Shown here: one piece after another, positions 21,746 to 42,000 of the stretch | Position numbering within the stretch: the stretch's first letter is position 1 | How the letters are laid out: the number at the start of each line of letters is the position of its first letter | From: Diploptera punctata | Lineage: Eukaryota > Arthropoda > Insecta > Blattodea > Blaberidae | DNA: 64,000 nt | NCBI GenBank assembly: GCA_030220185.1 | Contig: JASPKZ010001240.1 | Location: 1 to 64,000, forward strand | Direction of reading: 5' to 3' | Notes under the pieces: model-generated | The model's database searches: none | The model's input: only the letters and a program-made list of their open reading frames with translations | Told to the model about the DNA's origin: nothing | Translations under genes and position numbers: made by a program

Positions 21746-22161
21746 TATATAAACACATTTCGGTCATGGTCATTGCTCTTTGCCATTTTAGCACTTCAAT
21801 TTATTTTAAAGTATCACTTTAAGTCTTGGCAAGTTTACTCATCAAATATTGAAATGTTAATTTAAAAATTCCTCTCAAACATACTTCTGACAGTTTATTA
21901 TGCAATAAACCACAACGTGTTTATTTAAGCAACGACTTAAGCAAATTCAATTATGGCTAGTAGTTATAACAACTCCACGACCTTCAATATGTAGCTCTCT
22001 CATTGGACGACTAGCTAATATAATAAGATGTCCCAGCCATCCTCAGTATCGACTATTTATTTTTATTATTAAACAACACTCCACTAAATTGTTTGGTATC
22101 CGGTAAGTAACGAAGCGAATATTATTTCAGCTCAAGAAACTGCTAAGAGAACAAGAACACT
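21746..22161 (+). promoter_or_regulatory. Upstream region of peptide gene 2
   Basis: About 400 bases of single-copy-looking sequence before exon 1. The last 40 bases (AAACTGCTAAGAGAACAAG just before the ATG) resemble the region before exon 1 of genes 1 and 3 and are probably 5' UTR. No firm TATA box is placed. Confidence 0.3.
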
Positions 22162-31253
<9,092 letters not shown>

Positions 31254-31258
<5 letters not shown>

Positions 31259-31390
31259 AAGGACAAACATTTGACGATGGATTCAAATGCAAGACAGCCT
31301 CAATACTATGGTTGATCATCTGGAATTTTTTTTTCTAATAACTCATCAAATTTTTTTATATGTACAATGTTATTTTAAAATAAACATGTT
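31254..31390 (+). CDS. Gene 2 terminal exon (last codon plus 3' UTR)
   Basis: The acceptor GTTATTTACAG ends at 31253. In phase 1 the exon completes a Glu codon and stops at once (TAA, 31256-31258). AATAAA at 31379-31384 is a likely polyadenylation signal. The exon start (GACAAACATTTGACG, then AAATGCAAGA) weakly resembles that of gene 3 (GGAATATATGACC, then AAATGTAAGA). Confidence 0.42.
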
Positions 31391-31559
31391 TATACACAGT
31401 GTGTCCACTTATTCATGCACATAATGTGAATATTAAATTAAGACTGAAAAGAGATAACAGAGCTACTGACAGAATTTCTCCTTTTAATATTTCAATGAAA
31501 AGTTTGGCAACTTTACAAGTATATACTCCATATGTCACGCGTGGGAACAAGAGTGCTCC

Positions 31560-31770
31560 CTTGCGGGAGTTTCTTTATCAGGCAAAATTAGTTACATTCA
31601 TTTCCCTACAGATATCGATGGATAACATATGGTTATCACATCATCTCAATGAGATATCTGGTAGGGATCTAAGGTATTAGTTGAATGGATGAAGGTCGGT
31701 AAAATTTTGCACAGACCCCTTTTTATTTAATCTAGCGGTTCTTTTACGAGCCTAAAAATCGTCAGACTCG
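31560..31770 (-). repeat. SINE-like family 6 fragment
   Basis: Shares GAAGGTCGGTAAAATTTTGC and GGTTCTTTTACGAGCCTAA with 27160-27565 and 54085-54345. Confidence 0.45.
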
Positions 31771-32017
31771 CCCACTATAATAATGTAAGAAATTGCCATG
31801 AGAAGTGTTTCACATACCTGAAGAACTACTTGACACGATGACATAAATTTAAATGGAAATGATCAAACAACATTTTTCTAGTAGAAAAATAAAGACTTTT
31901 CGCATCACTAGCTGGATGAAACTTCTGCGCGGCCGCAGTGTGGTAAGTATCAACTACCCTATGCTGGTGTTTATTTACTTCTGCAGCTTTGGATTACGAG
32001 TTTTTGTTGTCCAAATG

Positions 32018-32018
<1 letters not shown>
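31771..32018. other. Unassigned intergenic sequence
   Basis: Nothing recognised. Confidence 0.3.
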
Positions 32019-32050
<32 letters not shown>

Positions 32051-32072
32051 GTGTGTGTGTGTGTGTGTGTGT
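32019..32072. repeat. (TA)n(GT)n compound microsatellite
   Basis: TA units followed by GT units, immediately before the tRNA-bearing palindrome. Confidence 0.9.
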
Positions 32073-32132
32073 TATAACTGTATTGTTGACATTTGGCAAT
32101 GAAGGCAAATATGATATGAAAAGAAAAATAAA

Positions 32133-32208
32133 TACCTGAGTCGGGATTTGAACCCAAGTCTCTAAACTCTGTACGTTTAGCGCTCTAACCAACTAAGCCA
32201 CTCAGGTA
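32133..32208 (-). tRNA. tRNA-like sequence, well folded
   Basis: 76 nt. The acceptor strands TACCTGA and TCAGGTA pair perfectly. The D arm (GGCTTAGTTGGTTAGAGC) and T arm (GGGTTCAAATCCC) are normal. The anticodon stem is TAAAC/GTTTA with loop GTACAGA, which would give anticodon ACA. That anticodon is unusual, so a repeat-borne tRNA-like sequence is more likely than a working tRNA-Cys gene. Confidence 0.45.
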
Positions 32209-32520
32209 TCCTAACACAAACTTTTATTTTTCTTATATATGTAGTATTCTCAATTTACACGAGAGGCAGCGGGAAGTCATTCCAACTGCCATCTAGCGGC
32301 CACTATAACAGGTAAGCATTTTTTTAAAATAGAATATTCTACGTTATAGCAGTAACGCTTGTATATTTAGATGTTATAACTATATTTTTGACATTTGGCA
32401 ATGAAGGCAAATATAATATGATATGGTGGCCGCTAGATGGCAGTTGGAACGACTTCCCACTGCCTCTCGTGTAAATTGAGAATACTACATATATAAGAAA
32501 AATAAATGTTTGTGTTAGGA

Positions 32521-32596
32521 TACCTGAGTGGCTCAGTTGGTTAGAGCGCTAAACGTACAGAGTTTAGAGACTCGGGTTCAAATCCCGACTCAGGCA
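32521..32596 (+). tRNA. tRNA-like sequence, inverted partner
   Basis: Inverse of 32133-32208 with few changes. One acceptor pair is broken (TCAGGCA). Confidence 0.4.
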
Positions 32597-32640
32597 TTTA
32601 TTCTTCTTTTCATATCACATATATATATATATATATATCC

Positions 32641-32874
32641 CTTGCGAGCTAAGTTCCAATTGTGATGTAAACAAACCAGATGTATGACTGCATTTTCATA
32701 AATAATGGTTTACCTTTAAGCGTGTAAGAAAATTTAAACTCCAAATAAAGAAAATAAACATAATAAAAATATATATCTTCTACAATATGTCTATGTAAGT
32801 TATATGGGAGAATCTTTAAACTATAATTACAGTTTGAATAGGCCTAATTTGAAATTAAAGTAATGTATCTTCTT
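32641..32874. other. Unassigned intergenic sequence
   Basis: Nothing recognised. Confidence 0.3.
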
Positions 32875-33090
32875 GGTGATAAACATTATTTAGTTGAAAA
32901 ACACTCCTTTCACCAAAACAGTTAAAACAAGTCAACGCGTTTCGGCTTCTACGTATCCATTATCAAGACTGATGCCAGTGAAAAACAGTCTTCCACTGGG
33001 CTCAGTTTTAATAATGGTTACGTAGAAGCTGAAACGCGTTGACTTGTTTTTAACTGTTTTGCTCAATGGAGTATTTTTTAAACTTAATAC
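32875..33090. mobile_element. Penelope-type palindromic end pair
   Basis: Inverted arms share AACAGTTAAAACAAGTCAAC, CGCGTTTC and TACGTA. The motif order on each outward strand (32935-32970 minus; 33013-33045 plus) is UUGAUAA- or UUAAUAA-like, extra U, GG...CC stem, GAAA, self-complementary CGCG, U-U. The core box is degenerate. The layout matches the ends of the Penelope copies at 8.8-12.7 kb. Confidence 0.5.
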
Positions 33091-33525
33091 AGTTTTAATA
33101 GATTAATAGTATATTACGGTGCAAGGTTGGGAAGTGATTTTTACAGAATCGAGGAAAAATGTTTAAAAACCGAGCGATAGCGAGGTTTTTAATTAACATT
33201 TCACAAACGTGTGTCGTACATTATTTTTTGCGCGATGGTGTTTTCAAAATAATAAATAATAGTAAAATAATATCTTTGTTGAAAGTATTTGCGTTCATTA
33301 TAAACAATTGACTGACGTTAACAGTGTAGGCAATGTTTAATAGTTGAAACAACATGAGGCCTTGAGAACAATTATTGATAACATGGCCGCAAGTACGTAT
33401 TTATTGTTTTATATTGTTTCAAAAAAGATTCAGTTCATTTAGAATACAATAATTTTTTTCATGTAATGTACATGAACACTACCTTTTGGATATTTTCTGT
33501 ATATACATTTTACGTAGTATACATA

Positions 33526-34845
33526 CGAGGGCGGATCGGAAAGTAACGCACAATAATTTTTTTCTGCCTTGGTATTGCAGCTAGAATGTTGAAATTTCTC
33601 AGAGATATAGTTTGAAGTTTTCACTACAGATGGTATATTTTTTCTCAGGTGCACCTCTTGCGAGAGAAGCTTGAACTATGCAACAAAGATGGCGCGCATG
33701 CTACAGTCGTCCACCTGTGAGGAACAGAGAAGTGTTGTTCGATTTTTGTGGGCCAAAGGGCATAAACCCAGTGAAATTCACAGGGACACGCGTGGCACGT
33801 ATGGGGATGATTGTATGGACCGTAGCAATGTCTCCAGGTGGTGCACATTCTTCCAAGAGGGACGCGTGAACCTTAGTGATTCGCCACGCTCCGGCCGGCC
33901 GACAATAGCAGCAATCCCGCAGAATGTCAGAGGCATTGAGGCGGCAATTCTGAACGACCGGCGTGTGCAACTGCGAGCCTTATCGCAGAAGTTCAACATT
34001 TCCTATGGTGCGGTGTACGATATTGTTCATGAAAATTTGAAATTCCGTAAAGTTAGTGCTCGCTGGGTGCCTAAGAACCTGACAGACGACCACAAGGGCC
34101 AGCGAATGATGACAAGCTTGGACCACTTAACGCGGTACACCGCACAAGGACATGACTTTCAGGAAGGAATCGTCACAGGTGATGAGTCGTGGGCGTACCA
34201 CTACACGCCCGAAACAAAGCAGGCATCAATGGAGTGGAAACATGCTGGTTCCCCAGTAAAGAAAAAATTCAAAGTGACTCAATCTGCCAGGAAAGTGCTT
34301 GTGACAGTGTTCTGGGATATGCATGGTGTTTTATTGGTGGACTTTGCTGAACACGGGACCACTGTGAATGCTGCGGCCTACATTAAAACTTTGGTGAAGT
34401 TGCGTCGTGCCATTCGTGACAAACTCACAACATTAACGTTAAACTTCTTCATGACAATGCTCGCCCCCATGTTGCTGCTGTCGTTCGTCAGAAAATCGCC
34501 GAATTTGGTTGGGAGGTGCTCCAGCATCCACCATACAGTCCGGATCTTGCACCATCGGACTTTCATCTGTTTGGTCCCATGAAGAAATTCCTGGCCGGCA
34601 AACGCTTTGAGACAGATGTGGAAGTGAAATCAACAGTGCGCAGATGGCTACACTCCAACCAAACGGACTTCTACGAACAGGGCATATTGAAACTGGTAAC
34701 ACGATGGGAAAAATGTGTTGAGAAAGTTGGTGACTATGTCCAAAAGTAGGTAAAAGATGTAAGTTCATTTGTGATTTTTTTCCTTTTTTTTTTACTATTA
34801 AACTTCAAAAAAAATTATTGTGCGTTACTTTCCGATCCGCCCTCG
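33526..34845 (+). mobile_element. mariner element with terminal inverted repeats
   Basis: 1320 bp. The ends are inverted repeats of about 38 bp (left from CGAGGGCGGATCGGAAAGTA; right its inverse, ending 34845). They are flanked by TA at 33524-33525 and 34846-34847, the expected mariner target duplication. Length and ends are those of a full-size mariner. Confidence 0.92.
33671..34749 (+). pseudogene. mariner transposase (D,D34D) with one frameshift
   Basis: The N-terminal half has two helix-turn-helix parts (WAKGHKPSEIHRDT...NVSRWCTFFQEGR; LRALSQKFNISYGAVYDIVH). The catalytic half has TGDESWAYHY (first Asp), HDNARPH (second Asp) and YSPDLAPSDFHLF (third Asp), with 34 residues between the last two, as in classic mariner. 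The frame shifts once at about 34433, between open segments 33671-34582 and 34516-34749. All three catalytic Asp codons and both ends survive, so only this lesion clearly inactivates it. Confidence 0.88.
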
Positions 34846-35015
34846 TAGAAGGCAGTGGTTTCACTTCCCGCACGTGGGTGTAAATGCAATATTACAATAT
34901 AGGTATTTAGGTTGACAACCCCGAAATGTAGGAAGTTGAACTTTCAATAATGGTCGCCATTTCTGGTAAGTACGACAAAACGCACTACCGCGCAAAAATA
35001 AGCTTCGTTATATTC

Positions 35016-35839
35016 TTACGCACATGCAATGCAGAATACATAGGGATTTCTATTGTTTCAAAATGGTCCTTTATGGAGAATTTTTTAAAACATTGCAAAG
35101 AAAATAATTTGAAATGCGAAGAGAAACAAATTTGCAAACTGTTCAGTGAAAAATATCCTATATTAGCCATTGACGATATGATGAAAATATCAGCAGAATC
35201 TACAGGTGAGTCAGCAGAGAGCAAATATTCTGCTCAATGAAATTACAAATAAAGGATATCTATCGACATCATGGAAAAGGCGTAAACGTCTGATTAAGTA
35301 GGCCCATGTATAATTTTTGTCATAAATAAATAAGAAATGGAAGTTCCAAATATTGGTACAATCTTACCTTGTATTCAGTCTTATTTTCCGTAAAATGCTA
35401 TGTTGCCTAAGAACAATGTTTCTATGGATGACTACATAATTCGGTTATATGGCGGGTAAAAATAGCAGCACGCTTCCCCCAATTAACGGAGTCGACCGAG
35501 TAATAGCTTATGCAAGTTTGTTTACAAACAGTATAACTGGAACTTCTCGGATTTAATATAGAATAGAAACATATGAATAATAGTTCCTTCCCAGACAATA
35601 TTTATATTTTTATAGCTCGAAATATGAAATTTAGACCACTGTGCTGCAACGGACCGTTTTACATTATGATTATGTAAAAACTATTTAGATAAACGGACCG
35701 TTTTACATTATGATTATGTAAAAACTATTTAGATGTAGAAATTAAAAAAAAACATGTTAAATGCAAGGAAATAATATATCTATTGAACTCTGTTAGACTT
35801 TTCTTATTTTTAATACAATTACCCTTCCAGTTAATACTA
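35016..35839. other. Unassigned intergenic sequence
   Basis: Contains a 45-bp direct repeat (AACGGACCGTTTTACATTATG near 35648 and again near 35693). Otherwise nothing recognised. Confidence 0.4.
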
Positions 35840-36363
35840 GGACATTGCGATAAGTAATGGCAACACTACTGTAAATAAGCGATCCTAGTAGTGACCATTG
35901 TGACCTTGCAGTATATTGTTAAGCAATCTTAGATGTATAAATCTGTAATATTGAAAGCCTTGAAATAGCAATATTTTGTGAACACATTCACTGTTTCTCA
36001 CATTCAGTAAGTAATACCGCTAAAAAAATGTTCAATATAATTTGTTTAAAAGGTGGAATTGAGAAGTACTCAAACATCCACTAAATTCACCAGACAGGAG
36101 CTCTTGTGACTATAACTTATTCTCAAAGATCAAATATCCCCTACAAGGCATTCGATTTCAATCAAGAGTTGATATCCAGAAAACTCTAGATCAATCAGTG
36201 AGATATTCAGAAGTGGTGCTGCATATGGAAAGCTCCGTCTTCCAAGGATTTGGCAACGTATGGTTGACTTTACAAGATACCATAAATTAAATTCGTAATG
36301 CCAAAAGTAACCTAAATATTTTTATAATGTTATAGCAGTGTTGCTATTACTTATCAAATGTTC
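35840..36363 (+). mobile_element. Internally deleted mariner-like element
   Basis: The ends are inverted repeats (GGACATTGCGATAAGTAATG at left; its near-inverse ends at 36363), flanked by TA at 35838 and 36364. Inside, 36060-36290 reads EVLKHPLNSPDRSSCDYNLF and then KIKYPLQGIRFQS, the last catalytic region and tail of a mariner-family transposase. The front of the gene is missing. Confidence 0.75.
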
Positions 36364-36849
36364 TAATAAATTTGTAATAAAATAGTAATGCTGATAATGT
36401 GTTTTCTGTTGCATATTTGCACAAATACACACACAATAATAAAAAAAGCGAATAATTATTCACTTCAACATATGTATACAACAGAAACATATTACAACAT
36501 GAAAGTACAAATAGTAATGAAAGACATATTTTTCGCCGTCATAATTGAGTTGAATGGAATATAGGCATAACTCATGTTTTGCCCTTTTTTCCGTTCAATG
36601 CATTTTTGTAGTTGTCATTTTGTAGTTGGTCAGCCTGAAAAGTTTCGTTTCGATATCTCGATTACAGCAGGTTCAGCAGCTGATTGTATCAATTAAAATA
36701 AACAAACAACAATGTTATAGGCCTACATTTAGTTTTATATCAATTGCTAATATCTCAAAACGTATATTTTTTTAATTGTGCCTATATTACATTTAACTCC
36801 TCAATTGAAGCGGTTAGAAGGAGAGGGATGTGAATTAATTTAAAATAAA
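36364..36849. other. Unassigned intergenic sequence
   Basis: Nothing recognised. Confidence 0.35.
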
Positions 36850-37865
36850 TAATAGTTTAAAAAAACTAAAACAACGCGCTTTATTAGAAAAGCAAACTAA
36901 AAAATAAATAATAGTTTTAAAAAACTAAAACAAAACGCTTTATTAGAAAACCGAACTAAAAAATGGAAAATAATTTTAATTTCCAACACGCTTGGGATAA
37001 AATTAAAGTGGTCAACAAAAAAAATATACATCTCCAACACATCTAGAATAAAATTGAGTTATCTAAAAAAAATTGCCATCAAAAGCGTGGGGTGCTCTAT
37101 ATCAATTAACATATTTGATAATAAATAGATAGGCTAGTGGTAGAAGTAAAGTCTCTAAGAAGAAAACGTAAAAACCATAAAAAGCACCCCACGCTTTTGA
37201 TGGTAATTTTTTTCTTTTTGTAGATAACTCAATTTTATTCTATATGTGTTGGAGATGTATTTTTTTACCACTTTAATTTTATCCCAAGCGTGTTGGAAAT
37301 TAAAATTATTTTTCATTTTTTAATTCGGTTTTCTAATAAAGCGTGTTGTTTTAGTTTTTTAAACTATTATTTTAATTTTTACTTTTTAGTTTGGTTTTCT
37401 AATAAAGCATGTTGTTTTAGTTTTTTAAACTATTTTTTTAATTATTTTTAGTTCAATTCATCGTCATAAACCGAAATCCCATGAAAATTTAATTGCTTAA
37501 TACTCTTCTAAAAAAATCCTCCGGGCCGGATTTGAACCAGCGACCTATGGATTACTGAAATTATATACCACTACAGTCCACCGCTCTACCAACTGAGCTC
37601 TTACAACGATTGACTAAAAAGTCGGTAAGTCCGCAACCTATTATACCGGTTTTTATAATTTTTATTTTCTGATGATTCTGGCCAGGATTTTAGAAAAAAA
37701 TATGAAATTATTGTATTGTCATGGGCCCTTTACAAGTATACAAAGTTTTAAGTCGGTCCAATGTTTTTAAGTGGGTGAAAATCGTGTTCAAAGATTCCGT
37801 TACATAGATACAGGTCCGTTACATAGGTAGACAGATACAGATCAAACTAATATAAAGCGTGTAAA
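36850..37865 (-). mobile_element. tRNA-Tyr composite element, copy 3
   Basis: Large palindrome (36850-37450) around 37100-37160, arms with CGCTTTATTAGAAAACCGAAC, AACACGCTTGGGATAAAATT and CCATCAAAAGCGTGGGGTGC. Then the tRNA-Tyr-like head (37519-37605, minus) and one 165-bp unit (37663-37865) ending AATATAAAGCGTG. Same order as copies 1 and 2. Confidence 0.7.
37519..37605 (-). pseudogene. tRNA-Tyr-like sequence with retained intron
   Basis: Cleanest of the three: GAGCTCAGTTGGTAGAGCGG, GGACTGTAG, an 18-nt insert, ATCCATAGGTC and GGTTCAAATCCGGC. As in copy 1, the 5' acceptor strand is replaced, so it is not a functional tRNA gene. Confidence 0.6.
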
Positions 37866-38044
37866 GAAGAGTTTGAAGCATAATTTTATTTAGTGGCAAA
37901 AGGATACTAGTGTATGCGTTAGGAGTAGCCTAGATAAAGAATGGTTGTTATAATTTTCAATTACCTGTGGTTTTTTTATACATACAACTTTAACTTTAAA
38001 CATGTTTCCCCCCCCAATACTACAAAACTTGTACTTACACCCCT

Positions 38045-38830
38045 TTGATTCTTCTTCTTCTACTACAAGGTTTAGGCTATGCAGCCTGTTCCGGCGAAGT
38101 TAAAAGTGGAGTCCATCTTCTACGTGGTCGGCCAACATCTCTTGTTCCTCTGGGATTATACAGGAAGTTTCTTTTTGGTATTCTTTCGTTGTTCATTCTC
38201 ATCAAGTGCTCTGTCCATTTCTTATTATTTTCGCTGATTTTATCTTCAATTTTATATATACTTAATTCTTCTCGTATAGTTTCATTCCTTATTCTATCCG
38301 CTCTTGTGCATCCTTTCACATTACGTAAAAACAGCATTTCCGCAGTCTGTATCCTGCTTTTATCGCTTGATTTCATTATCCAATTTTCACTTCTATACAA
38401 CAACAAAGGAACACCCATTGTTTTATATAATTTAAGTTTCGTATCTTTCCTTGTTTTCCGACCTAAGGTTCTTTTTATGGTTCCACAAATAGCCTGAAAT
38501 TTATTTACTTTATTTTCTATATCTTTATTTTCTCTATAAGTTATATCACATCCTAAATATTGGAAATGTGATACTTGTTCTATTATTTTGTTATCCAGTA
38601 CAATTTTTGATCTAATTCCATATTTACCAATAAATGCCATTACTTTTGACTTATTTATTGATATTTTACAATTATATCTATTTGGCTATTAATTTAAATT
38701 TATATGCTAACATTTGGAGATCATTTTCAGATTCTGCTAAAAGTACAACATCGTCAGCGAATAATAAAGCATTTATTTTATCTTTATTATCAATTTTGAT
38801 TCTAACAGCTGCAATTATATATGATGATTA
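38045..38830 (-). pseudogene. RTE-like LINE fragment
   Basis: Reverse-strand open segment 38640-38077 (187 codons) with FQYLGCDITYRENKDIENKV, LYKTMGVPLLLYRSENWI and a terminal GTRDVGRPRRRW. Upstream (38830-38690) the FADDVVLLAESEND catalytic block is readable. The 3' tail is GAAGAAGAA near 38050-38062. Same family as 56964-59745. Confidence 0.7.
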
Positions 38831-39037
38831 AACATAATCATACTAGGTAGACCTACCTGTAAACCAGCATGGAAATTAAGGACCTTGAATACGTGCAACT
38901 CTGACATTGGTTATCTTATACAATACTGTCAAGACTCTAACCTTCACTTTATTTACTGTCATGATCATTTATAAATTTAGTTATTAAATGATTACGAAAT
39001 TATTCCACTACAAGTCTTCACCAAGAAAGAATAAACC

Positions 39038-39044
39038 ATGGCAG
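39038..39044 (+). CDS. Gene 3 coding exon 1 (ATGGCAG)
   Basis: ATGGCAG with donor GTAAGT. The context ACC before ATGG is a good start context. A TATA-like TTTATAAATTT lies about 70 bases upstream. Confidence 0.5.
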
Positions 39045-42000
39045 GTAAGTTCGTTGTTACAGTTCATATTCATAATCTAAGTATTAACGAATCATAGTGC
39101 CTCTAACTCGTTGGCACTATCAAACCCGTAGGTTCATGGCCACGCGGACATAAGCTCTCCATACATTCCTACCCTGAAGTAATAATTTCCAATCATCCCC
39201 TGTATAATTTGCTTCCTTCAAATCATCGTTAATGTTATTCCCTCCCCTCATTGTTTGTCTACCAACTGGGGTTTTCCCTCTGATTTTCCTACAAGAGGCT
39301 TCCATATCCTCCTTTTATTACCCATTTGTGCCCATGTTCTGCCCATTGCAGTCTACCTGGAAAGTATATCTTGGTGGAAAAGCCCTACGGCTCGCCAAAT
39401 TAATGACAAGCGGTGAGCAATTCCTTTTGGATGTCCTGGATAGGAGAACCGCGGGTTCCTGCTAAAGCATTTGCCCCGGTGTGATTTAGAAGTATGTAAT
39501 ATTACCGAATAAATATATAATTAACGAATTAAATCATTCTAACCTGCATGGTAGCAGCTGTGTGCGTGTTTGATTAATGTTTATGCAGTGTATGTTTGAA
39601 AATGGCGCCTTCGGCCGTCAGCCAATGAGAGGCGAGTGATTTTTTAGAGTGTGTATTATTGTATTATAGTATGTGGATATCGGTATTAAATGCTTTTAAA
39701 GTTGTTTTTAATGCTTATTATAAGCGAATGCATGTGTTTTTATTGATTTTAATTAATTAAATATATTAATGTCGCGAAAATTATGTCTGCCAATCGCGTG
39801 GCTGTCTGTGGGTGCCACGCCTATTTTGTGGACTTCGTAAAATTTCGTTGATGAGTAATATATATTTATATTATATTGATTTTTGAGTGTTTTAAGTGTT
39901 AAATTGAATATGTTAAAAGTATTTTTTGATTAATTTCTGTGTTTTAAAATGCACGCAGTCTACGAGACTTAACTGTTATTATATCTTATTTCCTATAAAG
40001 ATCATGTAGCTCACTGTTACGAAGTACTACGCGATACATTTAATCCTGCGTGAAATTATGATTAGAGTTCATGGACTTATTCTAAATTCTCGACAGACAT
40101 TGGTCTATGAATTTATTTTATTATTTTAAATTCTTGTTTATAGACACTTTAACACCTAATATCGCACCATGCCTATAGCAGGATTTTAATATCATAATAA
40201 ATATAGAAGTTAAAGTTAATAATTTTATACTTTAAAATTCTTTTAATATTTAAATATAACTTAAATAAATAAAAACATCTAAATAATTCATTGTGGAATA
40301 AAAATCTCTCGGTAACAATTAAAGAAAATGTATTATATAACAGTCTTTCTAAATAATCATCATCATCATCATCATCACTCCAAGGATTAGGCAATTGCCC
40401 GTTCCGACTTCATATTGCATCAGCCCAACGTCTTCTAGGTCTTCCAACATCACGCCTTCCTCTTGCTTGATAATTTCTGGCTAACAATGGATATCTCTCC
40501 TTGCTCATTCCATCCATGTGATCAATCCATTTCTGTCTGTAATTCGTGACTTTATCCAATAAAGGCTGTACTTTCAATTCTTCTCTTATATCCTCATTTC
40601 TTATTCTATCAAGTCTTGTACATCCTTTTACTTGTCTTAGGAACCGCATCTCTGCCGTCTGTATTCTATCCCTCTGTCTTTTCACTGGAGCCCAAGTTTC
40701 ACATCCATACAATATTGTGGGAACCGCCATAACATTATACATTTTTATCTTGGTTTACTTTCTAAATAATGCTTTAAAATTGTTTTAAGTCATTGTTGAC
40801 AGAATTATAAAGCTTTCTGTTATAACTGTAATAAGAACACCTGCCTAACTTAATATTTTTTAAATAAAAATATACTAAATTCTGATTGGATGTTAAAACA
40901 ATTAACTTTTTGATTTAACAAATCAAATTTAAACATTATATTAACCAATAGAATTTAAATATAAAATCATGTGATGTAATAATGTTCTTTAAAATTATAT
41001 ATAATTACACTGGTCATTCTGCATACAACTTTCAACAAAACATAGAAGCAATAAGAGTTCTCCTCTTAAAATGTGATATTTAATACAAGAAGAATAGTTG
41101 ACTCAAGAAAAGAAAATAATTTATTTTAATTGACAGTGAAGAATAATACCACTTAAATTTACTTAATCTGCTGGGAACCTACAAAATGAATAAATTTATA
41201 ACTATTTCTACAAGAATCAGTTATTAGTGATTTTTAAAGTGTTTTCCTATCCTGTGTACCAACTTCCGACCTTGAGAAGAGATTCCAGCTCTACCGAAAA
41301 TCAAACCCAACCTGAACCAGTAATTCTTTTTCGGACACCAATCCTTCAAAATGTTACTACATCATCGGGTATGAAGAGAGTTAGCTGCTTCAAGATGTCA
41401 CCACAACATGGGAAAAGAATTACTTCTCCAAAATGTCGCCACAACGTGGGGCATAATGAAGATCTTACTATCTTACTTCTTCATGCCTAGAATCTTCAGT
41501 TATAGGCTAGCTAGAAAACTATGAATTTCTATAGTTGGGTTTGTCATGAGTTTTGCTATAGAAGATGATTGATTTCGATTTTATGTTTTCATTATTTAGT
41601 TTTCATGATCTATGAAATGGTGATTATGGTTAGATTAATTCTTGTAATGAAATTCCAACTCAGTATTTGCCTTCTTTTATCGTATTAATAGTTTCATTCT
41701 TGCTTGAATTATTTATTTATATAGGTTATATATCCGACTGTGGAAAACAAGATATAAAATATAAAATTGGTACCTGATAGATCTGTCGTCCTCAACTAAA
41801 TTAATAAACTTCGTTAAGTAGTTCCAATATGGAGCCTTTCAATCAATGTTTCATCTTCTGCATTTTAACGTGAAAGGTAGCCTTGGTGGAAAGGCCCTGC
41901 GGCTAGCCAAATTAATGACAAGCGGTGAGCGATTCCTTTTCGTTCTCCAGGATGTCCTAGAAAGGAGAACCCCGGGTTCCTGCTTAAGCATTTGCCCCGG

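Larger units (their letters stand above)
32073..32640. mobile_element. tRNA-like-bearing tandem plus inverted repeat
   Basis: Block GTTATAACT.TATT.TTGACATTTGG starts at 32073 and again at 32373, about 300 bases apart. After the second start, the sequence switches at about 32426 to the inverse of the first unit (GGCCGCTAGATGGCAGTTGG against CCAACTGCCATCTAGCGGCC). Each arm ends in a tRNA-like sequence. The layout matches the insertion at 46966-47773. Confidence 0.65.
33100..35015 (+). repeat. Repeat R with a mariner insertion
   Basis: Matches 7150-7925 in inverse. Removing the mariner (33526-34845) and one TA restores collinearity: the sequence across the join matches TAGTATACATAGAGGGCAG near 7485-7505 in inverse. 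The open frame 34950-35240 begins inside it and is not recognised. Confidence 0.55.

Noticed and set aside
33701..33999. Minus-strand open frames inside the mariner
   Set aside because: Shadows of the transposase frame on the opposite strand.
38634..38831. + strand 65-codon open frame
   Set aside because: Antisense to the readable LINE catalytic block FADDVVLLAESEND.
41227..41490. 87-codon + strand open frame as a host gene
   Set aside because: No motif, signal peptide or splice context; its internal repetition comes from a short duplicated DNA segment.
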